Made by a program: the position numbers and the translations under genes. Below the pieces are notes generated by a model. The model was not told where the DNA came from, made no database searches, and saw only the letters and a program-made list of their open reading frames with translations. A stretch of DNA of 64,000 nt from UBA5704 sp036380715 (lineage in GTDB: Bacteria; Acidobacteriota; Thermoanaerobaculia; Multivoradales; UBA5704): NCBI GenBank assembly GCA_036380715.1, contig DASVEF010000157.1:7275-71274 (forward strand), read 5' to 3'. The stretch's first letter is position 1; every line of letters starts with the position of its first letter. Shown here one piece after another: positions 8,663 to 14,947 of this stretch.

Positions 8663-9292
8663 ATGAAGACACGCGGCCTGTTCGCTGTGTGGTTTCTGCT
8701 GGCGTGCGCGGGCGCGCATGCCCAGATGATCACGGTCCAGGAGCCCAAATGCCTGCCCCAGGAGGACAACGGAGTGGTCCGCGCCACCCTGTCCTCCGAC
8801 GTCGCGGGCCAGGCCCCGCGCCTCTACTTCCGCTGGCAGGGGCAGACCGACTTCTACTGGGTCACCATGGAGGCCGAGCCCGGGAGGAAGTACTGGGGCA
8901 CCCCGGCCAAGGCCGAGAAGCGCAACCCGGAGGTGGAATACTACGTGGCCCTGGTGGATGCGGCCGGCAAGATCGTCAACCGGTCCGAGACCCACCGCAG
9001 CAAGGTCGACCCCAACTGCAAGGCCGAGCTGAGCCCCAAGGAGCGGGGTGTGGCGGAGAACCTGACCATCGGCGAGACGTCGCCCGAGCAGCAGGGCGAG
9101 AAGGTGGTGGGCTTCCTCTGCAAGGGGATCGTCACCCGCATCAACTCGCAGGGGGTCCGCCGGGCGGACGAGATCTGCGGCCCCTGCGCGGTCGTCTGGT
9201 GGCAGAAGGCGGCCCCCGGCGTTCTCGCCGCCGGGCTGGTCGGCGTGGTGGTGACCGACAAGGAGCCCGATCCCTCCCCCTCGCGGCCGTAG
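8663..9292 (+). CDS. Secreted hypothetical protein with C-terminal hydrophobic anchor
   Basis: A 209-residue protein with a good RBS (AAGGAG, 8 bp before ATG) and a signal peptide (MKTRGLFAVWFLLACAGAHAQ). The middle has an Ig/beta-sandwich feel (RLYFRWQGQTDFYWVTME, then EVEYYVALVDAAGKIVNRSE), close to carbohydrate-binding or FN3-like folds in general style only. Four cysteines lie in the mature part (in EPKCLP, DPNCKAE, GFLCKGI and EICGPCAVVW gives two more), suggesting disulfides. The end has a hydrophobic stretch (PGVLAAGLVGVVVTD) followed by a short polar tail rich in Pro/Ser (PDPSPSRP), which could be a membrane anchor or a sorting tail. No family is recognised. A TAGAAT at 8636-8641 could be a -10 box but has no matching -35. 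Confidence 0.65.
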   Translation: MKTRGLFAVWFLLACAGAHAQMITVQEPKCLPQEDNGVVRATLSSDVAGQAPRLYFRWQGQTDFYWVTMEAEPGRKYWGTPAKAEKRNPEVEYYVALVDAAGKIVNRSETHRSKVDPNCKAELSPKERGVAENLTIGETSPEQQGEKVVGFLCKGIVTRINSQGVRRADEICGPCAVVWWQKAAPGVLAAGLVGVVVTDKEPDPSPSRP

Positions 9293-9328
9293 CCCTCCCG
9301 CTGGCCCCGTTCTTGAATTACTCTTGAG

Positions 9329-9345
9329 CCTCTCGCGAGGAGAGG
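9329..9345 (+). other. Small hairpin in the leader of the sulfate-activation gene
   Basis: CCTCTC (9329-9334) and GAGAGG (9340-9345) pair around a 5-nt loop in the 77-bp gap upstream of the ATP sulfurylase gene, 24 bp before its ATG. It could be a weak leader structure or the end of the previous unit. No T tract follows. No convincing sigma70 promoter was found in the gap. Confidence 0.25.
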
Positions 9346-9369
9346 TCTGTCTATTTGAGGAACTTTATA

Positions 9370-11166
9370 ATGACGAATGTCTCTGTGTTTCCGACCCCCA
9401 GCCCTGACCGGGACCGGCAGTCCGAAGGTCCCGCGAGCCATCTGATCGAACCCCATGGCGGCGAGCTGATCGATCTGCTGGCGGACGCCGACCGCGCCGC
9501 GGAGCTCAAGGCCGCGTCGCGCGACTGGCCCTCCTGGGACCTGACGTCGCGCCAGATCTGCGACCTCGAGCTGCTGCTCAACGGCGGCTTCTCGCCGCTG
9601 ACCGGCTTCATGGGCAAGGCCGACCACGACTCGGTCTGCGGACGGATGCGCCTGGCCGACGGCACGCTCTGGCCGATCCCGATCCTGCTCGACGTCCCGC
9701 GCGAGCTGGCCGACAAGCTCCGCGCCGGCGCCAGCGCGCTGGCGCTGCGCGACCCCGAGGGGGTCATGCTCGCCGCCCTCCACGTCGAGGAGATCTGGGA
9801 GCTGGACCGCGAGGCGAGCGCGCAGGCCACCTTCGGGACGCTCGACCGCAAGCACCCCGGCGTGGCCTACATGCTGGACAGGACCCATCCCGTGGCCCTC
9901 GGCGGCCGCATCGAGGGGGTCCAGCTCCCCGCGCACTACGACTTCCGCTCGCTGCGGCAGACTCCCGCGGAGCTGCGGGCCGAATTCGCCCGCGAGGGCT
10001 GGCGCCGCGTGGTGGCGTTCCAGACCCGCAACCCCATGCACCGGGCCCACTGCGAGCTGACCCTGCGGGCGGCCAAGGAGGAGCGGGCCAACCTGCTGAT
10101 CCACCCCACGGTGGGGATGACCAAGCCGGGCGACCTCGACCACTACACGCGGGTGCGCTGCTACCAGGCGGTTCTGCACCGCTTCCCGCAGCACACGGCG
10201 AAGCTCTCCCTGCTGCCGCTGGCCATGCGCATGGCCGGCCCGCGCGAGGCGCTGTTCCACGCCTTGATCCGCAAGAACTACGGCTGCACCCACCTCATCG
10301 TGGGCCGCGACCACGCCGGCCCGGGCAACGACTCGCAGGGCAAGCCGTTCTACGGCCCCTACGACGCCCAGGACCTGCTGCGCCAGCACGAGGAGGAGCT
10401 GGGCGTCCAGATGGTGCCGTTCAAGATGCTGACCTACGTCGAGGACCTCGACACGTACCTGCCGCAGGACGAGATCCCGGAGGGGTCGCGCACCCTGGAT
10501 ATTTCCGGGACAGAGCTGCGCCGCCGCCTCGCCGAGGGACGGGAGATCCCGGCCTGGTTCACCTTCCCCGAGGTGGCCGAGGAGCTGCGGCGCACCCATC
10601 CGCCGCGCCACGAGCAGGGGTTCACGGTCTTCCTGACCGGCCTCTCGGGAGCCGGCAAGTCGACCATCGCCAGCGCGCTGCTGGTCAAGTTCATGGAGAT
10701 GGGCGGCCGGCCGGTGACGCTGCTCGACGGCGACATCGTGCGCAAGAACATCTCCTCGGAGCTGAACTTCTCCAAGGAGCACCGGGACATCAACATCCGC
10801 CGCATCGGCTTCGTGGCCGCGGAGATCACCAAGAACGGCGGCATCGCCATCTGCGCCCCGATCGCGCCCTACGACAGCGTGCGCAAGGAGGTGCGGCAGA
10901 CGATCGAGCCCGGCGGCGGCTTCGTGCTGGTCCACGTGGCCACGCCGATCGAGACCTGCGAGGAGCGCGACCGCAAGGGGCTCTACGCCAAGGCCCGCGC
11001 CGGCATCCTCAAGGAGTTCACCGGCATCTCGGACCCCTACGAGGAGCCGGCCGACGCCGACCTGGTGATCGACACCACGCAGATGTCTCCCGAGGAGGCG
11101 GCGCAGGAGATCCTGCTCTACCTGGAGCGCGAGGGGTACGTCGGCGCCAGCATGACGGCGCAGTAG
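9370..11166 (+). CDS. sat-cysC: Bifunctional sulfate adenylyltransferase / adenylylsulfate kinase
   Basis: A 598-residue fusion. The N-terminal ATP sulfurylase has LLNGGFSPLTGFM, the nucleotide-binding QTRNPMHRAH (about 218-227) and the VGRDHAGPG loop (about 311). A C-terminal APS kinase follows with Walker A GLSGAGKST (about 424-432), LDGDIVRKNISSELNFSKE and the DPYEEP motif. Together they make APS, then PAPS, from sulfate and ATP. The ATG at 9370 is chosen over an in-frame TTG at 9355 because GAGGA lies 8 nt before it. It is followed 2 bp later by a CysQ-like phosphatase. No sulfate reductase, transporter or PAPS reductase is in the window, so PAPS may be meant for sulfating a glycan rather than cysteine synthesis; that is inference. 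Confidence 0.93.
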   Translation: MTNVSVFPTPSPDRDRQSEGPASHLIEPHGGELIDLLADADRAAELKAASRDWPSWDLTSRQICDLELLLNGGFSPLTGFMGKADHDSVCGRMRLADGTLWPIPILLDVPRELADKLRAGASALALRDPEGVMLAALHVEEIWELDREASAQATFGTLDRKHPGVAYMLDRTHPVALGGRIEGVQLPAHYDFRSLRQTPAELRAEFAREGWRRVVAFQTRNPMHRAHCELTLRAAKEERANLLIHPTVGMTKPGDLDHYTRVRCYQAVLHRFPQHTAKLSLLPLAMRMAGPREALFHALIRKNYGCTHLIVGRDHAGPGNDSQGKPFYGPYDAQDLLRQHEEELGVQMVPFKMLTYVEDLDTYLPQDEIPEGSRTLDISGTELRRRLAEGREIPAWFTFPEVAEELRRTHPPRHEQGFTVFLTGLSGAGKSTIASALLVKFMEMGGRPVTLLDGDIVRKNISSELNFSKEHRDINIRRIGFVAAEITKNGGIAICAPIAPYDSVRKEVRQTIEPGGGFVLVHVATPIETCEERDRKGLYAKARAGILKEFTGISDPYEEPADADLVIDTTQMSPEEAAQEILLYLEREGYVGASMTAQ

Positions 11167-11168
11167 CC

Positions 11169-12104
11169 ATGGCCTGGGCCGAAGAGCTGGAGCGCATCCG
11201 CGAGGCGCTGGAGGAGGCGAGCGCCGTCCTCCGGCGCTTCACCCCGGGCGACGTCGAGGCCCGGCGCAAGCAGGGGGACGACCCGGTCACCGAGGCCGAC
11301 ACGGCCGTGGACACCCTGCTCCGGCGGCTCCTGCCGCGCGACGGCGAGGGCTGGCTCTCCGAGGAGACCGAGGACGACCTGTCGCGCCTGGAGAAGAGCC
11401 GGGTCTGGGTCGTCGATCCGCTCGACGGCACGCGCGAGTTCGTGGAGGGGATCCCCGAGTGGTCGGTCTCCGTGGCCCTGGTGATCGACGGCGAGCCCAT
11501 GGCCGGCGGCATCTGCAACCCGGCCACGGGGGAGACGATCGTGGGAGCGCGTGGAATGGGCGTGACCCTGAACGGCCGGCCGACGCGCGTGAGCGGCCGG
11601 CCGGGCCTGCGCGGGGCCACGGTCGTGGCGAGCCGCAGCGAGGTCAAGCGCAAGGAGTGGGAGGGCTACCAGGACGACCTCTTCACCATCCGGCCGACCG
11701 GCTCGGTCGCCTACAAGCTGGGCCTGGTCGCCGCCGGCATGGTGGACGCCACCTGGACCCTGACCCCCAAGCACGAGTGGGACGTCGCCGCCGGAGTCGC
11801 CCTGGTCCTGGCCGCGGGCGGCTCGATCGTGACGGCGAGCCCTGACGAGGCCCGCTTCAACCGCCGCAAGCCCAAGCTCTCCCGCCTCCTCGCCGCGCCC
11901 CCGCAGCTCGTCCCCGAGATCGAAGAGGAGATCGCGCGGCGGGCAGCGGCGCTGGAAAGGGAAGCTTTGATCGAAGCCTACCTGCTTGGCCGGATACCGC
12001 GTGAAACGCTCCTCCGTGAGCTCGGCCCCGAGCAACTCGACGAAATCGAATACCAGCGCGATGCGCTGCGACGTGATGCCGAGCGGGCCCTGAAAGGTGC
12101 CTGA
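11169..12104 (+). CDS. cysQ: CysQ-like 3'(2'),5'-bisphosphate nucleotidase (inositol monophosphatase family) with altered C-terminus
   Basis: A 311-residue Mg/Li-sensitive phosphatase-fold protein, likely converting PAP to AMP after sulfotransfer. Metal-binding motifs are present: DPVTEAD (about 38-44), SEE (about 64-66), DPLDGT (about 83-88) and HEWDVAAG (Asp about 205). It directly follows the PAPS-forming fusion, a functional pairing known for this family. The last 50 residues (from ALEREALIEAYLLGRIP onward) are not typical of CysQ. A second, partial copy of the cysQ 3' end at 12512-12659 lacks this segment, so the tail seems to come from a 214-bp insertion flanked by 8-bp direct repeats. 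The catalytic core looks intact, so activity is probably retained. Confidence 0.85.
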   Translation: MAWAEELERIREALEEASAVLRRFTPGDVEARRKQGDDPVTEADTAVDTLLRRLLPRDGEGWLSEETEDDLSRLEKSRVWVVDPLDGTREFVEGIPEWSVSVALVIDGEPMAGGICNPATGETIVGARGMGVTLNGRPTRVSGRPGLRGATVVASRSEVKRKEWEGYQDDLFTIRPTGSVAYKLGLVAAGMVDATWTLTPKHEWDVAAGVALVLAAGGSIVTASPDEARFNRRKPKLSRLLAAPPQLVPEIEEEIARRAAALEREALIEAYLLGRIPRETLLRELGPEQLDEIEYQRDALRRDAERALKGA

Positions 12105-12158
12105 AGCCATCTCGGATACCGGGCCGATCCTGCATCTCCGCGAGATCGGCCGGCGGGC
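11937..12158 (+). other. 214-bp insertion flanked by 8-bp direct repeats in the cysQ 3' end
   Basis: CGGCGGGC occurs at 11937-11944 and again at 12151-12158. The DNA between them is absent from the second copy of this region, where the sequence before 11944 is joined directly to the sequence after 12158. The insert encodes the atypical CysQ tail and, overlapping it, the first residues of a PIN-domain-like protein. It therefore looks like a fragment of a toxin-antitoxin pair captured by recombination. GC-rich short repeats can arise by chance, so the repeat alone is not proof of a transposition event. Confidence 0.5.
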
Positions 12159-12189
12159 GCTCCAGCACGCCCCGTCCGCGCCTCGCTGA
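12097..12189 (+). pseudogene. Truncated PIN-domain (VapC-like) toxin N-terminus
   Basis: A GTG-started frame of 30 residues begins PEAISDTGPILHLREIG, which matches the typical N-terminus of PIN-domain ribonuclease toxins (first acidic catalytic Asp in the SDTGP motif). After the GREIG-like turn it runs into the duplicated flank and stops. It overlaps the last codons of the preceding frame by 8 bp, the arrangement usual for an antitoxin followed by its toxin. The antitoxin would then be represented by the C-terminal tail now fused to CysQ. About 100 residues of a full PIN domain are missing, so it should be inactive. Confidence 0.5.
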
Positions 12190-12207
12190 CGGCCGGTCGC
12201 GCGGTCC

Positions 12208-12464
12208 GGAGGCTCGGACGAGCCGGCCGGTTCCCGGGCTGGTGCGATCGGAGGCTCGGGACGGGTGCTCCCGAGGGGCGGCTCGTTCGACCGGAGGCTC
12301 GGGACGGGTGCTCCGAAGGGGCGGCCTGCTCGACCGGACGCTCGGGCCGGGTGCTCCAAGGGGGCGGCGCGCTCGTCCGGAGGCCTGGGTCGTGCGTTCC
12401 GAGGGGACGGCCCGCCCGACCCGTGCCTCGGCCGGCTCGTCCCGGCGTCCGGACCGCCCATCCC
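12208..12464 (+). repeat. 43-bp tandem repeat array, block 1
   Basis: Units starting GGAGGCTCGG/GGACGCTCGG lie at about 12208, 12250, 12293, 12336 and 12379, with a degenerate one near 12422: spacing 42-43 bp. The core of each reads roughly GGAGGCTCGGGACGGGTGCT followed by a CCGAGGGGCGGC segment and a CTCGACC end. As 43 is not a multiple of three, the array shifts frame in each unit and is unlikely to encode protein. Divergence between units is modest. Confidence 0.75.
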
Positions 12465-12511
12465 TGTTCGAGGTCTCCTGACGCAGCCGGTGGGTCCTGC
12501 GCCTCCTGGGA

Positions 12512-12659
12512 TCGCCCTGGTCCTGGCCGCGGGCGGCTCGATCGTCACGGCGAGCCCGGACGAGGCCCGCTTCAACCGCCGCAAGCCCAAGCTCTCCCGC
12601 CTCCTCGCCGCGCCCTCGCAGCTCGTCCCCGAGATCGAGGAGGAAATCGCGCGGCGGGC
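12512..12659 (+). repeat. Duplicated fragment of the cysQ 3' end
   Basis: This stretch is a near-identical copy of 11797-11944 (offset 715 bp): it would encode the same LVLAAGGSIVTASPDEAR segment and following residues. It has no start of its own and no metal-binding motifs, so it is a pseudogene fragment. The following 12653-12830 matches 12152-12330 (offset 501 bp). Together they show a tandem segmental duplication of about 500 bp that includes the cysQ end and the first 43-bp repeats. Confidence 0.85.
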
Positions 12660-12708
12660 GCTCCAGCACGCCCCGTCCATGCCTCGCTGACGGCCGGTCG
12701 CGCGGTCC

Positions 12709-12995
12709 GGAGGCCCGGACGAGCCGGCCGCCCCCTGGGCTCGTGCGACCCGAGGCTCGGATCGTGTGATCCCGAGGGGCGGCCCGTTCGACCGGAGGCT
12801 CGGGTCGAGGGGTCCGGCGGCGCGGAGCGCTCGTCCGGACGCTCCGGTCGTGTGAGCCGACGGGCCTTCCTACACGACCGGAGACTCGGGTCGTGTGGGC
12901 CGGGGGGGCGGCCCGCTCGACCGAGCGCTCGGACCGCTCGACCGGAGCCTCGGACGAGTCGTCCGGGTGTCCGGGCGGCCCGTCCCGCGGCCCCT
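12709..12995 (+). repeat. 43-bp tandem repeat array, block 2
   Basis: Degenerate copies of the same roughly 43-bp unit as in 12208-12464 (GGAGGCTCGG, CCCGAGGGGCGGCCCG, TTCGACC patterns) continue after the duplicated cysQ fragment. The units are more diverged here than in block 1. No open frame with coding character was found, and no promoter-like sequence is obvious inside the block. Confidence 0.65.
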
Positions 12996-13026
12996 CTCCC
13001 TGACCCCTTCACCGTCAGGACAGAGA

Positions 13027-13073
13027 GCCCGCGGAGCGGGCGGCAGCACGTAGCCCGGGCCGTGAGGCCCGGG
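13027..13073 (+). terminator. Two adjacent GC hairpins, possible terminator
   Basis: GCCCGC-GGA-GCGGGC (about 13027-13041) and CCCGGGCC-GTGA-GGCCCGGG (13054-13073) form two strong stems after the repeat region. No T run follows. They could end transcription from the cysQ side in a factor-assisted way and isolate the large glycan operon that starts 147 bp later. Confidence 0.4.
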
Positions 13074-13134
13074 AATCGCGCCCCCAAACACCCCCGGAGC
13101 CCCGGAGGGGCGGCACCTAACTCCTTCCCGCGCC

Positions 13135-13163
13135 TTGCTTTGCACCCGCCGTTCTGCAACAAT
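13135..13163 (+). promoter_or_regulatory. Weak candidate promoter of the glycan operon
   Basis: TTGCTT (13135-13140), a 17-bp spacer and AACAAT (13158-13163) give 3/6 and 4/6 matches to the sigma70 consensus, 57 bp upstream of the antiterminator gene. It is the best match in the AT-richest part of the gap, but it is weak. No ops/JUMPstart-like element was recognised. Confidence 0.25.
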
Positions 13164-13219
13164 CCCCGCAACGTTCCGCAGCAGTTTTTGTTTGACCTCG
13201 GAGTAGAGCCTCAGCCGAC

Positions 13220-13783
13220 GTGCCCATCCTGAAGCGCGAAGTCGATTGTCTCCCTTCTCGTCTGTTTGAGCTGTCCTCCCCCTGGTGGGCGGCGTACGTG
13301 CGGAGCCGGCAGGAGAAGGGGCTGGCCCGGCATCTGGCTCAGGCGGGAGTGGGGTTCTATCTGCCGCAGACGGAGAAACGGGAGAGGCGCGCCGGAAGGA
13401 CGCTCGTCTCCTGGCTGCCGCTGTTCCCGGGCTACGTCTTCTTCCGTGGCCCGGCCGAGGCGCGCCTCGCGGCGCTGCGCAGCAACCTGATCGTGCAGGT
13501 GCTGCCGGTCCACGACCAGGGACGGCTGCAGCAGGAGCTGTACAGCCTCTGGCGCCTCCAGGTCTCGGGCGTGCCGCTCGTCCCCCACTCCTGGATCGGA
13601 CCGGGGGACGAGGTGGAGATCGTCGACGGCCCCTTCCAGGGGTGGACGGGCACGGTGCTGCGGGATAAAGGCCGGATGCGGCTGGTCGTCTCGATCTCGC
13701 TGCTGCGGCAGTCGGTGGCGGCGGAGCTCGACCGGGAGGTCCTGGCGCCCGTGCGCCCGGGCCGGATGCGGGCCGCCGGCTGA
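13220..13783 (+). CDS. NusG/RfaH-like transcription antiterminator
   Basis: A 187-residue protein with an N-terminal NusG-type (NGN) domain (WWAAYVRSRQEKGLARHLAQ, then FLPQTE-like YLPQTEKRERR and the LFPGYVFFRG signature). A C-terminal KOW domain follows (IGPGDEVEIVDGPFQGWTGTV). Specialised NusG paralogues of this kind (RfaH, UpxY, LoaP) sit at the head of long polysaccharide or natural-product operons and keep RNA polymerase processive. The GTG start at 13220 gives about 20 residues before the NGN domain. It is the first gene of a run of about 28 tightly packed glycan genes, which strongly suggests it regulates them. Confidence 0.88.
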   Translation: MPILKREVDCLPSRLFELSSPWWAAYVRSRQEKGLARHLAQAGVGFYLPQTEKRERRAGRTLVSWLPLFPGYVFFRGPAEARLAALRSNLIVQVLPVHDQGRLQQELYSLWRLQVSGVPLVPHSWIGPGDEVEIVDGPFQGWTGTVLRDKGRMRLVVSISLLRQSVAAELDREVLAPVRPGRMRAAG

Positions 13784-13842
13784 GGCCGTTTTGTTTTCCA
13801 GAGACCCCACGGTGTCGTCGTTGATGTACACCGAAGGGGGCG

Positions 13843-13861
13843 GAGCCTGCCCGGCAGGCTC
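13843..13861 (+). promoter_or_regulatory. Hairpin in the leader after the antiterminator gene
   Basis: GAGCCTGC-CCG-GCAGGCTC is a perfect 8-bp stem with a 3-nt loop, ending 9 bp before the ATG of the first glycosyltransferase, where a ribosome site would be expected. It lies in the only 87-bp gap at the start of the operon. It could be a pause or loading site for the NusG-like protein, or a translational control hairpin; both are inference. Confidence 0.35.
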
Positions 13862-13870
13862 GATCCGCAC

Positions 13871-14947
13871 ATGTCAGCGCTTCGCGACCTCGTCTTCGTC
13901 TCGGCCGGCCTGGACCTGGACGGCGGCGGCCGGGCTCTCGCCGGCCGGCTGCTGGCCGGGGCCTGCGCCGGCTTCGCCCGCGAGCGGGGGCTCGGCTTCG
14001 AGGTCCTCGCGCTGGGGAGGTCCGGCGGGCCGGCGGACGCGCGGTATTTCGGCGAGGATCAGCGGGGGCTCGCGCTCCGCGTCTGGCAACGCCAGTGGCG
14101 GGACCGGCGGGCGGCGTACGTGTTCGACCTCCTGGGGCCGGCCCGCATCCAGGCCTTCCTCCCCTCTGGGGTGCGGGCGCCCTACCTGGTGGCGCTCCAC
14201 GGCATCGAGGTCTGGCGGCCCCTGAGCTGGGACCGCCGGCGCGCTCTGGCGAGGGCGGCGGTGCAGCTCGCGTTCTCCTCCTACACCGTTGAGCGCGCCT
14301 GGCCGTTCTGCCCGCGCCTCGACCGGCTCGCCTCCTTGCCGCTGGCCCTGGAGGAGCGCGAGCGCGCGGGGCCGGTGGACGAGGCACTGCTCGGCCGCCT
14401 GGGCGAGGGCTTCCTCCTGATCGTGGGCCGGATGGCTTCCGGCGAGCGCTACAAGGGGCACGACCAGATGCTGGAAGCTATGCCGCGCCTTCCTGATACC
14501 CGGCTCGTTGTGGTGGGCGACGGCGACGACCGGCGCCGCCTGGAGGCCCGGGCGGCGGCGCTCGGGCTGAACGGAAGCGTGATCTTCACCGGGTTCGTCA
14601 GCGAAACGACCCTGGCCGAGCTCTATCGGCGCTGCTCCGTCTTCGTGATGCCCAGCACGGGCGAGGGCTTCGGCCTCGTCTACCTGGAGGCGATGCGGGC
14701 GGGCAAGCCGTGCGTGGCGGCGCGCGGGAGCGCCGCGGAGGAGATCGTCGTGGACGGTACGACCGGCCTGCTGGTGAGCCAGGAGCCCGGAGAGCTGGCA
14801 TCGGCCGTCGGCACCCTGTTGCGCGAGCCGGAGCTGGGCCGGCGGATGGGCGAGGCTGGGCACCGCCGCTGGCGCGACGAGCTCGGAGCGGACCGGTTCC
14901 AGGAGCGGCTGCGGCCGGTCCTGGAGAGGCTCACATGTGCGGCATAA
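13871..14947 (+). CDS. Glycosyltransferase family 4 (GT-B fold)
   Basis: A 358-residue retaining GT-B enzyme. The C-terminal domain opens at FLLIVGRMASGERYKGHDQMLEA, where the phosphate-binding K lies, and contains LVVVGDGDDRRRLE. The acidic E-x7-E motif is in GEGFGLVYLEAMRAGKP. The N-terminal acceptor domain is shorter and less conserved (VFDLLGPARIQAFLP and LVALHGIEVW). It transfers a sugar from a nucleotide donor to a lipid-linked glycan at the cytoplasmic membrane; donor and linkage cannot be read from sequence. The last 13 bp overlap the asparagine synthase gene. Confidence 0.88.
   Translation: MSALRDLVFVSAGLDLDGGGRALAGRLLAGACAGFARERGLGFEVLALGRSGGPADARYFGEDQRGLALRVWQRQWRDRRAAYVFDLLGPARIQAFLPSGVRAPYLVALHGIEVWRPLSWDRRRALARAAVQLAFSSYTVERAWPFCPRLDRLASLPLALEERERAGPVDEALLGRLGEGFLLIVGRMASGERYKGHDQMLEAMPRLPDTRLVVVGDGDDRRRLEARAAALGLNGSVIFTGFVSETTLAELYRRCSVFVMPSTGEGFGLVYLEAMRAGKPCVAARGSAAEEIVVDGTTGLLVSQEPGELASAVGTLLREPELGRRMGEAGHRRWRDELGADRFQERLRPVLERLTCAA

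Noticed and set aside
12265..12690. Separate small gene containing the second cysQ fragment
   Set aside because: It only reads through non-coding repeats into the duplicated tail and has no catalytic motifs.
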